Origin: Pseudooctadecabacter jejudonensis
GTDB lineage: Bacteria > Pseudomonadota > Alphaproteobacteria > Rhodobacterales > Rhodobacteraceae
Assembly: GCF_900172275.1 (NCBI RefSeq)
Contig: NZ_FWFT01000004.1
Location: 210,678-274,677 of the forward strand
DNA: 64,000 nucleotides
Direction of reading: 5' to 3'
In this document: piece after piece, positions 36,440 to 45,953 of the stretch
Numbering within the stretch: the stretch's first letter is position 1
How the letters are laid out: every line of letters begins with the position of its first letter
The notes under the pieces: generated by a model
Seen by the model: the letters and a program-made list of their open reading frames with translations, nothing else
Databases searched by the model: none
What the model was told of the DNA's origin: nothing
Program-made: the position numbers and the translations under genes

Positions 36440-38455
36440 TCAGGCCGCCAAGCCGCGGCCTTTCAGAAGGGCTGTGGCGTCGGGCATGGACCCGCGGAAT
36501 TTTTGATACAACGTCGCGGCATCCTCAGATCCGCCTGCGGACAGGATATGGGTTTCCAGTTTTTGCGCCATCGCGGGATCAAACGGGCCGCCTTGTTCCT
36601 TAAACGCCTCAAAGGCATCGGCATCCATAACCTCGGACCACATGTAGCTGTAGTAGCCCGAAGAATAGCCGTCGCCCGCAAAGACATGGGCGAAATGCGG
36701 TGTTGCGTGGCGCATGCGGATGGCATGGGGCATCCCGATGTCCTCAAGCACTTCGGCCTGTTTTTGCATGGGGTCTGCGGGCGCGTCCTCTGTGTCGTGG
36801 AAGGCCAGATCAACAAGGGCCGACGCCACGTATTCCACCGTCGAGAACCCCATATCGTAGGTTGCGGCCCCCAGCATCCGGTCCAGCAGGTCGCGCGGCA
36901 TGGGCTGGCCGGTGTCGGCATGGGTGGCGAATTCTTCCAACACCTCGGGCACCTCGAGCCAGTGTTCATAAAGCTGGCTGGGCAGTTCCACGAAATCGCG
37001 CGCCACGGAGGTGCCCGAGATCATGTCATAGGTCACGTCGGACAACATCTGGTGCAGCGCGTGTCCGAATTCATGAAACAAAGTGCGCGCGTCATCGTAG
37101 CTGAGCAACGCGGGCTCCCCCTCTGACGGTTTGGCAAAGTTGCACACGTTGATGACATGAGGGCGGATGTCGCCGGCCAGTTTTTGCTGGCTGCGCATGG
37201 CCGAGCACCACGCGCCGGAGCGTTTGGAGCCGCGGGCGAAGTAATCCCCGATGAAGACAGCGACATGTTTGCCGTTTCGTGTAACCTCCCATGCGCGGCA
37301 ATCGGGGTGATAGAGCGGCGCGTCTATGGGGGCGAAGTCGAGGTTGAACAGGCGGTTGGCGCAGGCAAAAGACGCATCGATCATGCGGTCCAGTTGCAGG
37401 TAGGGTTTCAGCTCCGCCTCGTTCAGATCATGTTCGGCGGCACGGCGTTTTTCGCTGTAATAGCGCCAATCCCATGCCTCAAGCGGGCCGGTTTCGCCAT
37501 CAGTGTGCATCATAGCCTGCAAAACCTGCGCGTCCTCTTCGGCGGCGGCCTTGGCGGGTGTCCAGACCTGCATCAGCAGGTCGCGCACGGCGCCAGGCGT
37601 GCCCGCCATCTCGGTCTCAAGCTTGTAATCGGCAAAGCTGTCGTAGCCCAAAAGGTTGGCGCGTTCGGCCCGGAGGCTGAGGATTTCTGCAGCAATCGCA
37701 CGGTTGTCCGTCTCACCGCCGTTTGCACCGCGCGACACCCAGGCGGTGTAGGCCTTTTCGCGCAGATCGCGACGGGGGCAGAATTGCAAAAACGGCACGA
37801 TCAAGGACCGCGACAGGGTGACGACCGGGCCACCCGCGTCCTTGTCCCGGCCCGCGGCCTTCGCGGCATTAACCACGAAATCGGGCAGACCTGTGAGGTC
37901 ATCAAGCGGCATGAACCAGCTGCGTTCATCGGCCAGAAGGTTCTGCGTGAATTGGGTGCCCAAAACGCTTAGACGTTGTTTCACCTCAGCCAGACGGTCG
38001 GCGGCAAAACCTGTCAGCTGCGCGCCGGACCGCACGAAATTGCGGCGCGTCAACATCAGCACGCGGGCCTGCTCGTCGTTCAGATCGAGGGTGTCGCGGG
38101 CCTGCCACAGCGCCTCAATCCGAGCAAACAGATCGGCGTTTGATGTGATCTCGGACGAATAGGCCGACAAGAGCGGCGAAAAGTCCCGCATCAACCCCTC
38201 GCGGGCCTCATTGCTGTCCGCGCCTGCCAGTGCGAAAAACGGCGCCAGCGCCTTTTCCAGTGGCGCATCCGCCAACATCAAGGCCTCAATCGTGTTCTCG
38301 AACGTGGGTTCGGACCCATCACAAATCGCCGCGATATTGGCGCGGGCCTGATCCAGCGCCGCATCCACCGCGGGGGCGAAATGCGCATCCTCGATCTGGT
38401 CAAAGGGGGGCAAATCAAACGGCGTGTTCCAGTCGGACAAAAGCGGGTTGGTCAT
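36440..38455 (-). CDS. M3 family metallopeptidase (oligopeptidase A/Dcp type)
   Basis: This 671-residue cytoplasmic zinc peptidase degrades short peptides. The zinc motif HEFGH is at 461-465, and the second zinc ligand region and GYYSYMWSEVMDADAF tail follow. The start ATG 38455 (MTNPLLSDWNTPFDLPPF) has AAGGAGAT in front. Length and motifs are standard. It lies downstream of an amino-acid ABC permease gene on the same strand, separated by a family A repeat. Confidence 0.94.
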   Translation of the reverse strand: MTNPLLSDWNTPFDLPPFDQIEDAHFAPAVDAALDQARANIAAICDGSEPTFENTIEALMLADAPLEKALAPFFALAGADSNEAREGLMRDFSPLLSAYSSEITSNADLFARIEALWQARDTLDLNDEQARVLMLTRRNFVRSGAQLTGFAADRLAEVKQRLSVLGTQFTQNLLADERSWFMPLDDLTGLPDFVVNAAKAAGRDKDAGGPVVTLSRSLIVPFLQFCPRRDLREKAYTAWVSRGANGGETDNRAIAAEILSLRAERANLLGYDSFADYKLETEMAGTPGAVRDLLMQVWTPAKAAAEEDAQVLQAMMHTDGETGPLEAWDWRYYSEKRRAAEHDLNEAELKPYLQLDRMIDASFACANRLFNLDFAPIDAPLYHPDCRAWEVTRNGKHVAVFIGDYFARGSKRSGAWCSAMRSQQKLAGDIRPHVINVCNFAKPSEGEPALLSYDDARTLFHEFGHALHQMLSDVTYDMISGTSVARDFVELPSQLYEHWLEVPEVLEEFATHADTGQPMPRDLLDRMLGAATYDMGFSTVEYVASALVDLAFHDTEDAPADPMQKQAEVLEDIGMPHAIRMRHATPHFAHVFAGDGYSSGYYSYMWSEVMDADAFEAFKEQGGPFDPAMAQKLETHILSAGGSEDAATLYQKFRGSMPDATALLKGRGLAA

Positions 38456-38504
38456 GGGCGATCTCCTTTGCACTTCAACCTATGCACTTTGGCGCGCCGT
38501 TCCA

Positions 38505-38527
38505 CCTTCATCTGACCAGAAAAACTC
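38505..38527 (+). repeat. Family A dispersed repeat (copy 5)
   Basis: CCTTCATCTGACCAGAAAAA then CTC, between the permease stop (38537) and the M3 peptidase start (38455) on the minus strand. It is identical to the copy at 9901. Confidence 0.87.
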
Positions 38528-38536
38528 ACATCCGCG

Positions 38537-39334
38537 CTACCCGCCGGGCGTCCGGTCGCGCAGGTGCCGTTCCAGCCGCCGCAGAACAAGGCTGAGGCCA
38601 ATGGTCATGGTCAGATAAATAAGCGCCACGATGTTATAGGTTTCAAAATACCGAAAATTGCCCGCCGCCGTGACCTTACCGGCCTGCGTGACATCCAACA
38701 CCCCCAACACCGACACCAGAGAGCTGTCTTTGACCATCGCGACGAAATCATTGCCCAAGGGCGGCAGGATCCGTCGGAACGCCTGCGGAAAGGTGATGTG
38801 GCGGAATCGGTGCCACGCCGACAGGCCCAGCGCCTCGGCCGCCTCAATCTGGCCGCGTTCAATGGATTGGAGCCCAGCGCGAAACACCTCAGAGATAAAG
38901 GCGGAATAGCCGATGGTAAGCGCAATGGTCGCCCGCCACAGCATGGAAAAATCGCGGTTCCTGATCGGGTCAAACCCCACCAGGCCCGTGGCCCAATTCC
39001 ACAGCGCCACCAAGGCAGGGGCCAGCACGAAGGCAACATACAGCAGCAGCACGATGATCGGCACACCGCGCACGACCTCAACATAAAGCCGCGCCACCTG
39101 CCGCACGACAATCCAGCGCGACATGGACATCATTGCCAGGCCAAGGCCCAGCGCGTTGGCCAGCGCGAAGCCCACAAGGGTGACAAAGACGGTGATGCGG
39201 ATGCCTTTCGACAGTGTGCCAAGGACCTGAGTATACAGATCATTCGACAGCACCTGCCAAAAGAAATAGCCGCCCACCGCCAAAACGATGAGCAGCCAAT
39301 AGGGAAAATCCCTGTCTTGTTTGGGCGTGATCAC
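38537..39334 (-). CDS. Amino-acid ABC transporter permease
   Basis: This 265-residue HisM/GlnP-type permease has about six hydrophobic segments. The EAA coupling loop is EAAEALGLSAWHRFRHITFPQAFR. The N-terminal helix is WLLIVLAVGGYFFWQVL. It follows the binding protein gene by 15 bases. No ATP-binding subunit is encoded on either side, so the transporter must borrow an ATPase from another locus. Confidence 0.92.
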   Translation of the reverse strand: MITPKQDRDFPYWLLIVLAVGGYFFWQVLSNDLYTQVLGTLSKGIRITVFVTLVGFALANALGLGLAMMSMSRWIVVRQVARLYVEVVRGVPIIVLLLYVAFVLAPALVALWNWATGLVGFDPIRNRDFSMLWRATIALTIGYSAFISEVFRAGLQSIERGQIEAAEALGLSAWHRFRHITFPQAFRRILPPLGNDFVAMVKDSSLVSVLGVLDVTQAGKVTAAGNFRYFETYNIVALIYLTMTIGLSLVLRRLERHLRDRTPGG

Positions 39335-39349
39335 GCCAAAACTCTGGGC

Positions 39350-40138
39350 TTATTCGCCCAGTTTGTAGTCAAGGAACCAACGGGTGTTCAGCGCGTCAAT
39401 CGTCCCGTCGGCCTGCATGTCGGCGATGGCCGCGTTAATGGGGTCAACAAGGTCGGATCCGCGGGGGAAGATGAACCCGAAATCCTCGGTCCCCAGCTTT
39501 TCCCCCACGATCTTGAGGCCGCCATCCGACGCATCGACATAGCCGTTGCCAGCGGTCCCATCGGTCAACACAAGGTCGACATCGCCGTTGCGCAAGGCCT
39601 GCACACCCGCGCCGAAGGTTTCGAACAACTGGATGCGGGCATTGGCCTCGTCCCCGTCCAGCACGTCATAGACGGCTACATAGAACGGCGTGGTGCCGGG
39701 CTGGGCTGCGACCAACAGGTCGTCATCGGCGGCAAAGGACGCGGCATCGCTGAACCGGTCTTCGTCGCCACGCACCAGCATGACCATTTCCGACGTCATG
39801 TATTTGTCTGAGAAATCAACGATTTCCGCACGGTCTTCGCGGATGGTGATGCCCGTCATGCCCATATCGAACTGGCCTTCGGACACTGCGGGTATCATGG
39901 CATCCCATGAGATGTTCTCGTAGGTCACGGTGGCGTTCAACCGCTGGGCCACCTCGGCCATGGCATCATATTCCCAGCCCACGGCATTGCCGTCGCCGTC
40001 AATAAATTGCAGCGGCGGATAGGCGTTTTCGGTCACTACAACAATTTCGCGCCCGTCCAGATCGGGCAGATGCCCATCGGCAAGGGCGGTCGTGGCAAAT
40101 AGTGCGGCTGTGGCCGCAATCAGGGACGTCATCTTCAT
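39350..40138 (-). CDS. Amino-acid ABC transporter substrate-binding protein
   Basis: This 262-residue periplasmic protein starts at ATG 40138 with a signal peptide ([20 protein letters not shown]). The family-3 binding fold shows [33 protein letters not shown] at lobe 1 and [21 protein letters not shown] in the ligand cleft. Ligand is a polar or acidic amino acid by family but not defined. An in-frame start 27 codons upstream lacks a signal peptide and is not favoured. Confidence 0.93.
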   Translation of the reverse strand: MKMTSLIAATAALFATTALADGHLPDLDGREIVVVTENAYPPLQFIDGDGNAVGWEYDAMAEVAQRLNATVTYENISWDAMIPAVSEGQFDMGMTGITIREDRAEIVDFSDKYMTSEMVMLVRGDEDRFSDAASFAADDDLLVAAQPGTTPFYVAVYDVLDGDEANARIQLFETFGAGVQALRNGDVDLVLTDGTAGNGYVDASDGGLKIVGEKLGTEDFGFIFPRGSDLVDPINAAIADMQADGTIDALNTRWFLDYKLGE

Positions 40139-40197
40139 GGCAGGCTCCGTTTTTGATATGGGGCGAGTATGGCGCGGCCTGCCGTAGGGGCAATAGG

Positions 40198-41244
40198 TTA
40201 ATGACCGCAGACGGGACATTCGGCCCGTGGCTTCGCGGAAATGCTGCGCGTTTCAGCATAAAGCGCGTCATAGATCAGCATGCGGTTCCGCAACCCCTCG
40301 CCCGCGCCGGTGATGGCCTTCACGGCCTCCACCGCCATCATCGCGCCAAGAACGCCGGGCAAAGGGCCCAAAACGCCACCCTCGGCGCAACTGGGCACAA
40401 GCCCTGCGGCGGGGCGTTCGGGGAAAACACATTCATAGCAGGGCGTGCCGTGCGCAGGGTCATAGAGGCTGATCTGTCCCTCCCACTGGGTCAGGGCGGC
40501 GGCGATCAGGGGCGTCTTTGTCTCGGCGCAGATGCGGTTGACCAGATAGCGCGTATCGAAATTGTCAGACCCGTCCAGAACCAGATCATAGTCATCGATC
40601 AAATCCCGCGCGATCTCTTCGGTCAGGCGCCGGTGGTAAGGGCGTACGGTGACAAAAGGGTTTAGCGCGCCGATGCCTTCAGCCGCAGAATGGACCTTGG
40701 GCATGCCGATGCGCGCATCCGTATGGATCACTTGCCGCTGCAGGTTGGAATTGTCGACCACGTCGTCGTCGATCACACCCAGCGTGCCCACCCCAGCGGC
40801 CCCCAGATATTGCAGGGCAGGCGCGCCCAGCCCCCCTGCCCCGATGACCAGCACCTTCGCGTCCTTCAGATCCTTTTGCCCCGGCCCGCCGATCTCACGC
40901 AGGACGATGTGGCGGGCGTAGCGGTCAAGCTCGGTTGAGGTAAAGGGCCCCGCATCGGCAGGGGCCTCATAATGAAACGACGGTGCCCCACTGGCGCGCT
41001 GACGCACGCGAGACAGCAAAAAAGAATATCCCCAAACGATCAGGCTGACACAGATGATAAATATCCACAGCGCAGGCTCTCCGCCGGTGGTGTCGCGCAG
41101 CACGTGACCATCGGGCAGAATAATGTGGATGGCGGTCACCGCAATCAGCAAAAGCCCGACCATCGTCACCCGGGCCGAGTGCGGCAGGTTCATCGCCCAG
41201 CCGATGCCCCAGAGGCTTGCGGCCAACACAAGGACAACCATCAT
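40198..41244 (-). CDS. moeB: Molybdopterin-synthase adenylyltransferase with N-terminal membrane segments
   Basis: This 348-residue protein has three predicted membrane helices in residues 1-77, then a ThiF/MoeB domain. [19 protein letters not shown] binds ATP, and zinc cysteines are CYEC and CPVC near the end. MoeB adenylates the MoaD C-terminus for molybdopterin synthesis. The E. coli form is soluble and about 100 residues shorter. It follows dut by 6 bases. A role in supplying cofactor to XdhB is reasonable but not shown by linkage. Confidence 0.9.
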   Translation of the reverse strand: MMVVLVLAASLWGIGWAMNLPHSARVTMVGLLLIAVTAIHIILPDGHVLRDTTGGEPALWIFIICVSLIVWGYSFLLSRVRQRASGAPSFHYEAPADAGPFTSTELDRYARHIVLREIGGPGQKDLKDAKVLVIGAGGLGAPALQYLGAAGVGTLGVIDDDVVDNSNLQRQVIHTDARIGMPKVHSAAEGIGALNPFVTVRPYHRRLTEEIARDLIDDYDLVLDGSDNFDTRYLVNRICAETKTPLIAAALTQWEGQISLYDPAHGTPCYECVFPERPAAGLVPSCAEGGVLGPLPGVLGAMMAVEAVKAITGAGEGLRNRMLIYDALYAETRSISAKPRAECPVCGH

Positions 41245-41250
41245 CGCGCG

Positions 41251-41703
41251 CTACTCCGTTCCGGTGGATCCAAAGCCGCCAGCGCCACGGGTCGTGGCGT
41301 CCAACGGGCCAATCTGGAACGTAGCCCGCACCACCGGGGCGGCCACCATCTGCGCGATGCGCATCCCATGGGTGATCTCAAACCGATCCGCGCCCCCATT
41401 CTGCACGATCACACCCAACGGCCCTCGATAATCACTGTCGATGGTGCCGGGGCTGTTGGGCAGGGTGATCCCGTGTTTCAACGCCAGACCGGACCGCGGC
41501 CTGATCTGGACTTCATAGCCCTCAGGAATGGCCAACCGCAGCCCCGTGGGGATCAAAGCCCGCGCCCCGGGGTCCAATATCACCGCGCGACGGTCTTCAA
41601 AATTCGCCCGCAGATCAGCCCCCGCCGCACCTGCAGTTTCATAGCACGGCAGGCCCAAAGCCTGATCCGCCCCGTCCATCCACTCCACTTGAATGTTAAT
41701 CAC
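41251..41703 (-). CDS. dut: dUTP diphosphatase
   Basis: This 150-residue enzyme hydrolyses dUTP to dUMP and guards DNA from uracil. All five motifs are seen, including [33 protein letters not shown] and the C-terminal [11 protein letters not shown] choose GTG 41703 ([11 protein letters not shown]), as no ATG lies in the right place. A family A repeat ends about 10 bases upstream and its GAAGGGGGGG border can serve as the ribosome site. It lies between coaBC and moeB in one operon. Confidence 0.9.
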   Translation of the reverse strand: MINIQVEWMDGADQALGLPCYETAGAAGADLRANFEDRRAVILDPGARALIPTGLRLAIPEGYEVQIRPRSGLALKHGITLPNSPGTIDSDYRGPLGVIVQNGGADRFEITHGMRIAQMVAAPVVRATFQIGPLDATTRGAGGFGSTGTE

Positions 41704-41713
41704 CAACGCCCCC

Positions 41714-41746
41714 CCTTCATCTGACCCGAAAAACTCCCCCCGGAGG
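41714..41746 (+). repeat. Family A dispersed repeat (copy 6) between coaBC and dut
   Basis: CCTTCATCTGACCCGAAAAA then CTCCCCCCGGAGG. It fills most of the 47-base gap between the coaBC stop (41751) and the dut GTG start (41703) and shows the attached GC block. Confidence 0.87.
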
Positions 41747-41750
41747 GCCG

Positions 41751-42941
41751 CTATCCATTCAAAACTTCGGCTATTTTCTGCGCCAGTCGGGCGGCCACGG
41801 CGTCCTTGCCCATGCGCGGCCAATCCTCGGCGCCGGTTTCGGTGATCAGCACCACGTCGTTCTCCGTCCCGCCCATGATGCCGGTGGCGGGTGAAACGTC
41901 GTTGGCAACGATCCAGTCGCATCCCTTTCGGGCCCGCTTGGCGGTCGCGTGGGCGATCACATCTTGGGTTTCCGCCGCAAACCCCACGACCAAGGCGGGG
42001 CGGGCCTTTGACGCGCAGACGGTTGCAAGAATGTCAGGGTTTTCCGCAAATTCCAAAACCGGCAGGCCCTTGCCGTCCTTCTTGATCTTCTGATCCGAGG
42101 CTGACGCCACGCGCCAATCCGCCACGGCTGCGGCAAATACACCGGCGTCCACATCTTGGGCAGATCGCACGGCGTCCAACATCTCGTCCGCCGTCTGGAC
42201 GGCGACCACATCCGCACCCACAGGCGGCGGCACGTCGGCGGGGCCTGTCACAAATGTCACCCGCGCGCCCAGGCTCAAAAGTGCGCGCGCGATGGCTGTG
42301 CCTTGCGCGCCGGAAGATCTGTTGGCGATGTAGCGGACAGGATCAATCGGCTCATGGGTCGGGCCGGACGTCACGAGGATATGTTTACCCCGCAAAGGCC
42401 CATCCCCAAGGGCGGCATCCACCGCGTCGGCAATCGCCAGCGGCTCCGCCATTCGGCCAAATCCAAATTCACCACACGCCATATCGCCCTGATCTGGGCC
42501 GCATGTCAAAATACCATCATTTTGTAGAGTCCGCAGATTGCGCTGCGTTGCTGGATGTTCCCACATGCGGACGTTCATGGCAGGCGCGATCAGGACCCGT
42601 TTGTCTGTCGCCATCAAGAGGGTCGAAGCCAGATCGTTTGCATGACCGTTGGCCATTTTTGCCATCAAATCTGCCGTGGCAGGGGCCACGACCACAAGAT
42701 CGGCGGCCCGGCTGAGTTCAATATGACCCATCTCGGCCTCATCGTTCAGATCGAACAGATTCTGATAGACCTTTTCGCCCGCAAGCGCCGAGGTGCTGAG
42801 CGGTGTCACAAATTCAGTCGCCGCCGGGGTCAGCACAGGGACAACACGGTATCCGCGTTCCCGCAACCGTCGGATCAGATCAAGCGACTTGAAGGCCGCA
42901 ATGCCACCGCCGATCACCAAAAGGATGGTTTTGCCTGTCAT
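41751..42941 (-). CDS. coaBC: Phosphopantothenoylcysteine decarboxylase / phosphopantothenate-cysteine ligase
   Basis: This 396-residue bifunctional enzyme makes 4'-phosphopantetheine for coenzyme A. The CoaC half (FMN) has [21 protein letters not shown] and the catalytic [16 protein letters not shown]. The CoaB half starts [26 protein letters not shown] and includes AAVADWR. It is the first gene of coaBC-dut-moeB. The coaBC-dut pairing is common in proteobacteria. Confidence 0.95.
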   Translation of the reverse strand: MTGKTILLVIGGGIAAFKSLDLIRRLRERGYRVVPVLTPAATEFVTPLSTSALAGEKVYQNLFDLNDEAEMGHIELSRAADLVVVAPATADLMAKMANGHANDLASTLLMATDKRVLIAPAMNVRMWEHPATQRNLRTLQNDGILTCGPDQGDMACGEFGFGRMAEPLAIADAVDAALGDGPLRGKHILVTSGPTHEPIDPVRYIANRSSGAQGTAIARALLSLGARVTFVTGPADVPPPVGADVVAVQTADEMLDAVRSAQDVDAGVFAAAVADWRVASASDQKIKKDGKGLPVLEFAENPDILATVCASKARPALVVGFAAETQDVIAHATAKRARKGCDWIVANDVSPATGIMGGTENDVVLITETGAEDWPRMGKDAVAARLAQKIAEVLNG

Positions 42942-43001
42942 GATGTCCCTTTCGTTTCGCCCACCAGATTAGGTGGTACGCACACAAAGGGCCAGAATGA
43001 A

Positions 43002-43034
43002 AACCGCCCACCGACTGGGGGTCGGCGGGCGGTT
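43002..43034 (-). terminator. Terminator of rpoH
   Basis: A 14-base stem with one A/C mismatch (43002-43015 with 43021-43034), five-base loop, followed on the minus strand by TTTTC. A second perfect 9-base hairpin CTGATACGA/TCGTATCAG (43039-43064) overlaps the rpoH stop codon. Together they separate rpoH from coaBC. Confidence 0.8.
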
Positions 43035-43060
43035 AATACTGATACGAGGGAACAATCGTA

Positions 43061-43939
43061 TCAGACGAGGAAATGCATCACCTCTTTGGATTGACCTTCG
43101 AGGCTTTTGCGCATCTTACCAAAGGCTGCGGCCTCCAACTGGCGAACGCGTTCCTTGCTCAGGCCGAGTTCGACGCCAAGGCTTTCAAGGGTCCGTGGAT
43201 CATCCCGCAATTTGCGTTCGCGGACGATGAATTGTTCGCGGTCATTCAGGCTTGTCAGTGCTGTCAACAACCACTGACGCAACGTGTCCGTGTCGTGATC
43301 GTTTTCAACGGTTTCGGCGGCCTGCGCGCCATCGTCTTCGAGAGCGTCAATCCATTCGCGGCCTTCATCTTCGGTGGATTGGGTCGCGTTCAACGAAAAG
43401 TCGGACCCGCTGAGGCGGCCTTCCATCATCTCTACGTCATGCAGGGGCACACCCACTTCCGTGGCGATCATCTGGCGCATTTCGTGCCGGTCGAGGACTT
43501 CACCCCGCGCCAGGGCTTCACGTTCCAAACGGGCCTGCACGCGGCGCATGTTGAAGAACAGTGATTTCTGAGACGACGTGGACCCGGTGCGCACCATCGA
43601 CCAGTTGCGCATCACGTGATCCTGAATCGATGCCTTGATCCACCACACGGCATATGTCGAAAAACGCACGCCGCGGTCAGGGTCGAATTTGTCGGCCGCC
43701 TTCATCAGACCCAGCGACGCCTCTTGGATCAGGTCATTCATGGAGGCGCCATAACGTTTGAATTTCGACGCCATGGAAATCGCGAGACGCATGTACGCCG
43801 TGATCAGGCGGTGCAACGATTCTTCGCATCGCTCATCGCGCCAAGCATAGGCAAGTTTCAGTTCAGTTTCCGCGTCCAAAAGCTCCGCCTTCATGGCAGT
43901 GCGTGAAAGACTTTGGTCGTAGCGGCCATCAAACGCCAT
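43061..43939 (-). CDS. rpoH: RNA polymerase sigma-32 factor
   Basis: This 292-residue heat-shock type sigma factor starts at ATG 43939 (MAFDGRYDQSLS). Region 2 is YMRLAISMASKFKRYGASMNDLIQEASLGLMKAADKFDPDRGVRFSTYAVWWIKASIQDHVMRNWSMVR (2.1-2.4 in order), with the RpoH box near QKSLFFNMRR. Region 4.2 is LGVELGLSKERVRQLEAAAFGKMR. Rhodobacterales often carry two RpoH proteins for heat and oxidative stress. Which one this is cannot be decided here. It is divergent from cobU. Confidence 0.94.
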   Translation of the reverse strand: MAFDGRYDQSLSRTAMKAELLDAETELKLAYAWRDERCEESLHRLITAYMRLAISMASKFKRYGASMNDLIQEASLGLMKAADKFDPDRGVRFSTYAVWWIKASIQDHVMRNWSMVRTGSTSSQKSLFFNMRRVQARLEREALARGEVLDRHEMRQMIATEVGVPLHDVEMMEGRLSGSDFSLNATQSTEDEGREWIDALEDDGAQAAETVENDHDTDTLRQWLLTALTSLNDREQFIVRERKLRDDPRTLESLGVELGLSKERVRQLEAAAFGKMRKSLEGQSKEVMHFLV

Positions 43940-44024
43940 TGGTCTTCTCCCCGAACGTATTTTGCTTTTTGTCTTAGTGTGGTTACGTGACACGAAAGCA
44001 TCTGGATCACAGGAAGTTCCGAAA

Positions 44025-44546
44025 TTGCCCTTGTCTTCGTTTACTTTTGTCATAGGTGGCACTGCGTCGGGAAAATCCGCATACGCGGAAAGCCTTTGTT
44101 TTCAAACGAAAAAGCCGCGCGTTTATATCGCAACGGCGCAGGCATTCGATGATGAAATGCGTGCAAAAATTTCTTTGCACCAGGCACAACGGGGCGACGA
44201 TTGGCGCACGTTGGAGGCCCCGCTGGAGGCCGCCGCGGCGCTTGCGACTTGCACGGCGGACGATGTTGTCCTGCTCGATTGTGCGACCTTGTGGCTAAGC
44301 AATCTGCTGTTGGCGGACCGTGATCTGGACGCGGACGGGGACGCCCTGTTGGGGGCCATTGCCACCTGCCCCGCACAGGTCATCGTGGTGTCCAATGAGG
44401 TGGGCCAAGGCGTTGTGCCAGACAACGCGCTGGCCCGTCAGTTCCGCAACGCCCAAGGCCGGTTGAACCAGAAACTAGCGGCGCAGGCGGACACAGTGGT
44501 GCAGGTGATCGTGGGATTGCCGCAGGTTCTGAAGGGGCAGATATGA
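44025..44546 (+). CDS. cobU: Adenosylcobinamide kinase / guanylyltransferase
   Basis: This 173-residue enzyme converts adenosylcobinamide to GDP-cobinamide in cobalamin synthesis or salvage. The P-loop is GGTASGKSAYAE, and SNEVGQGVVPDNALARQFRNAQGRLNQ is diagnostic. The likely start is TTG 44025 (LPLSSFTFVIGG) with AGGA 10 bases upstream; no ATG is in frame. An earlier TTG at 43962 falls near the rpoH start region. It overlaps the phosphatase gene (ATGA at 44543). It fits the cobalamin need of NrdJ. Confidence 0.92.
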   Translation: MPLSSFTFVIGGTASGKSAYAESLCFQTKKPRVYIATAQAFDDEMRAKISLHQAQRGDDWRTLEAPLEAAAALATCTADDVVLLDCATLWLSNLLLADRDLDADGDALLGAIATCPAQVIVVSNEVGQGVVPDNALARQFRNAQGRLNQKLAAQADTVVQVIVGLPQVLKGQI

Positions 44547-45118
44547 CCGTCGTCTATTGGGTCCGGCATGGGCCCACCCATGAAAAGACGTTCGTCGGCC
44601 ACCGTGATGTGGCCGCAGATTTGTCGGATCGCGCGATGATCGCGCGGGTCGACAAAGCCCTGCCCCGGCGCGCCGTGGTGGTGTCCTCCGACCTCAGGCG
44701 ATCCATCGACACGGCCACAGCCATCGGGGGCGATCGCCCCCGCCTGCCCCACTGCGCGGGTCTGCGAGAGTTTGATTTTGGCGCATGGGACGGGCTGCAT
44801 TTTGCGCAAGTCGCTGAAAAATGGCCGGATCTCAGCCGCGCCTACTGGGAAACCCCTGGCGATGTGGCAGCCCCCGACGGAGAAAGCTGGAACATGGCAG
44901 AGGCCCGCGTCAGCGCAGAGATCGCCGCCGTTATCGCGGAAAACCCCCGCCGCGATATCATCGCGGTGGCGCATTTCGGTGCGATTTTAACTCAGGTGGC
45001 CAAGGCGGCAGGCATCACGCCCTACCGCGCCTTGGCGCACCGGATCGACAACTTTTCGATCACCGAAATTCAGATGCGTCCGACGCCGGGCGTGGCGCGG
45101 ATCAATCATTTGCCGTGA
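44543..45118 (+). CDS. cobC: Histidine phosphatase family protein, probably alpha-ribazole phosphatase
   Basis: This 191-residue protein has the phosphohistidine motif VRHGPTH near the N-terminus, SSDLRRSIDTA, a conserved glutamate in LREFDFGAWDG and a second catalytic His in VAHFGAI. Overlap with cobU suggests the alpha-ribazole 5'-phosphate phosphatase step of nucleotide-loop assembly. Sequence alone would allow another phosphatase of the superfamily. Confidence 0.83.
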   Translation: MTVVYWVRHGPTHEKTFVGHRDVAADLSDRAMIARVDKALPRRAVVVSSDLRRSIDTATAIGGDRPRLPHCAGLREFDFGAWDGLHFAQVAEKWPDLSRAYWETPGDVAAPDGESWNMAEARVSAEIAAVIAENPRRDIIAVAHFGAILTQVAKAAGITPYRALAHRIDNFSITEIQMRPTPGVARINHLP

Positions 45119-45177
45119 TGAAGCGCCCCACACATCACGATTTGCGTGAGGAGGCATATCTGCCCTAACGTGCCGTT

Positions 45178-45855
45178 ATGACTTATGATTTACTTATCGG
45201 CCAACGCCTGTACTCAAGCTGGTCCCTGCGGGGATGGCTTCCGTTTATTGTCCATGACATCCCTGTGCGGGTTCAGGACACCCTGATTTATGGCGACGCG
45301 TTTTATGACGATGTCGCAGCCTTTGGCGGGCACCGCACCGTGCCTGTGGTGAAAACGCCGGATGGCGGCCTGTTGACCGACAGCCTGTCGATCGCGTGGC
45401 ATCTGGCCGAGGCGTTCCCAGATCGCGGTTTGCTGCCCGCAGGCCCCGCCCAGCGCGCCAAGGCGATGAACATGATCTGCGAAATGCACAGCGGTTTCAT
45501 GGCTCTGCGCTCTGCCTGTCCGATGAACCTTGCGACCGCATGGGATGGGTTTGCCCCCGACGCCGCGGTGCGCGCAGATGTGGCGCGGATCGAGGCGGTG
45601 TGGGGGGATGCGTTGGCAGCATCTGACGGCCCGTTCTTGTTTGGCGACTATGGGTTGGCTGACGCCTATTTCGCACCCGTGGCCATTCGCATTGCGGGCT
45701 ATGGTCTGTCTGTGTCGGACGTGACGCAGGCCTATGTTCAAGCCCAACTGTCCCACCCTGCGATCCTGCGGTGGCGCACCGAAGGGCTGGACCGTGATGT
45801 TGAACTGTCCCAATACGATCAACCGCACACACGCATTCCGTTCCCCATGCCCTGA
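45178..45855 (+). CDS. Glutathione S-transferase family protein
   Basis: This 225-residue protein has an N-terminal thioredoxin-like domain (LLIGQRLYSSWSLRGWLPFIVHDIPV), a cis-proline in TVPVVKTPDGGLLTDSLSIAWHLAEAF and an all-helical C-domain ending with FGDYGLADAYFAPVAIRIAGYGL. SSWS may supply the catalytic Ser, as in zeta- or beta-like classes. It is 59 bases after cobC and may be co-transcribed. Substrate is unknown. Confidence 0.9.
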   Translation: MTYDLLIGQRLYSSWSLRGWLPFIVHDIPVRVQDTLIYGDAFYDDVAAFGGHRTVPVVKTPDGGLLTDSLSIAWHLAEAFPDRGLLPAGPAQRAKAMNMICEMHSGFMALRSACPMNLATAWDGFAPDAAVRADVARIEAVWGDALAASDGPFLFGDYGLADAYFAPVAIRIAGYGLSVSDVTQAYVQAQLSHPAILRWRTEGLDRDVELSQYDQPHTRIPFPMP

Positions 45856-45953
45856 AGACGCGCACCCCGAAGCCTCGTCTTGCGTTAACCTTTCCTAAAC
45901 CCTTGTCATCGCAGTCTTCGCGGGTGGTGTTAACCATAACGACGGGGTGAAGG

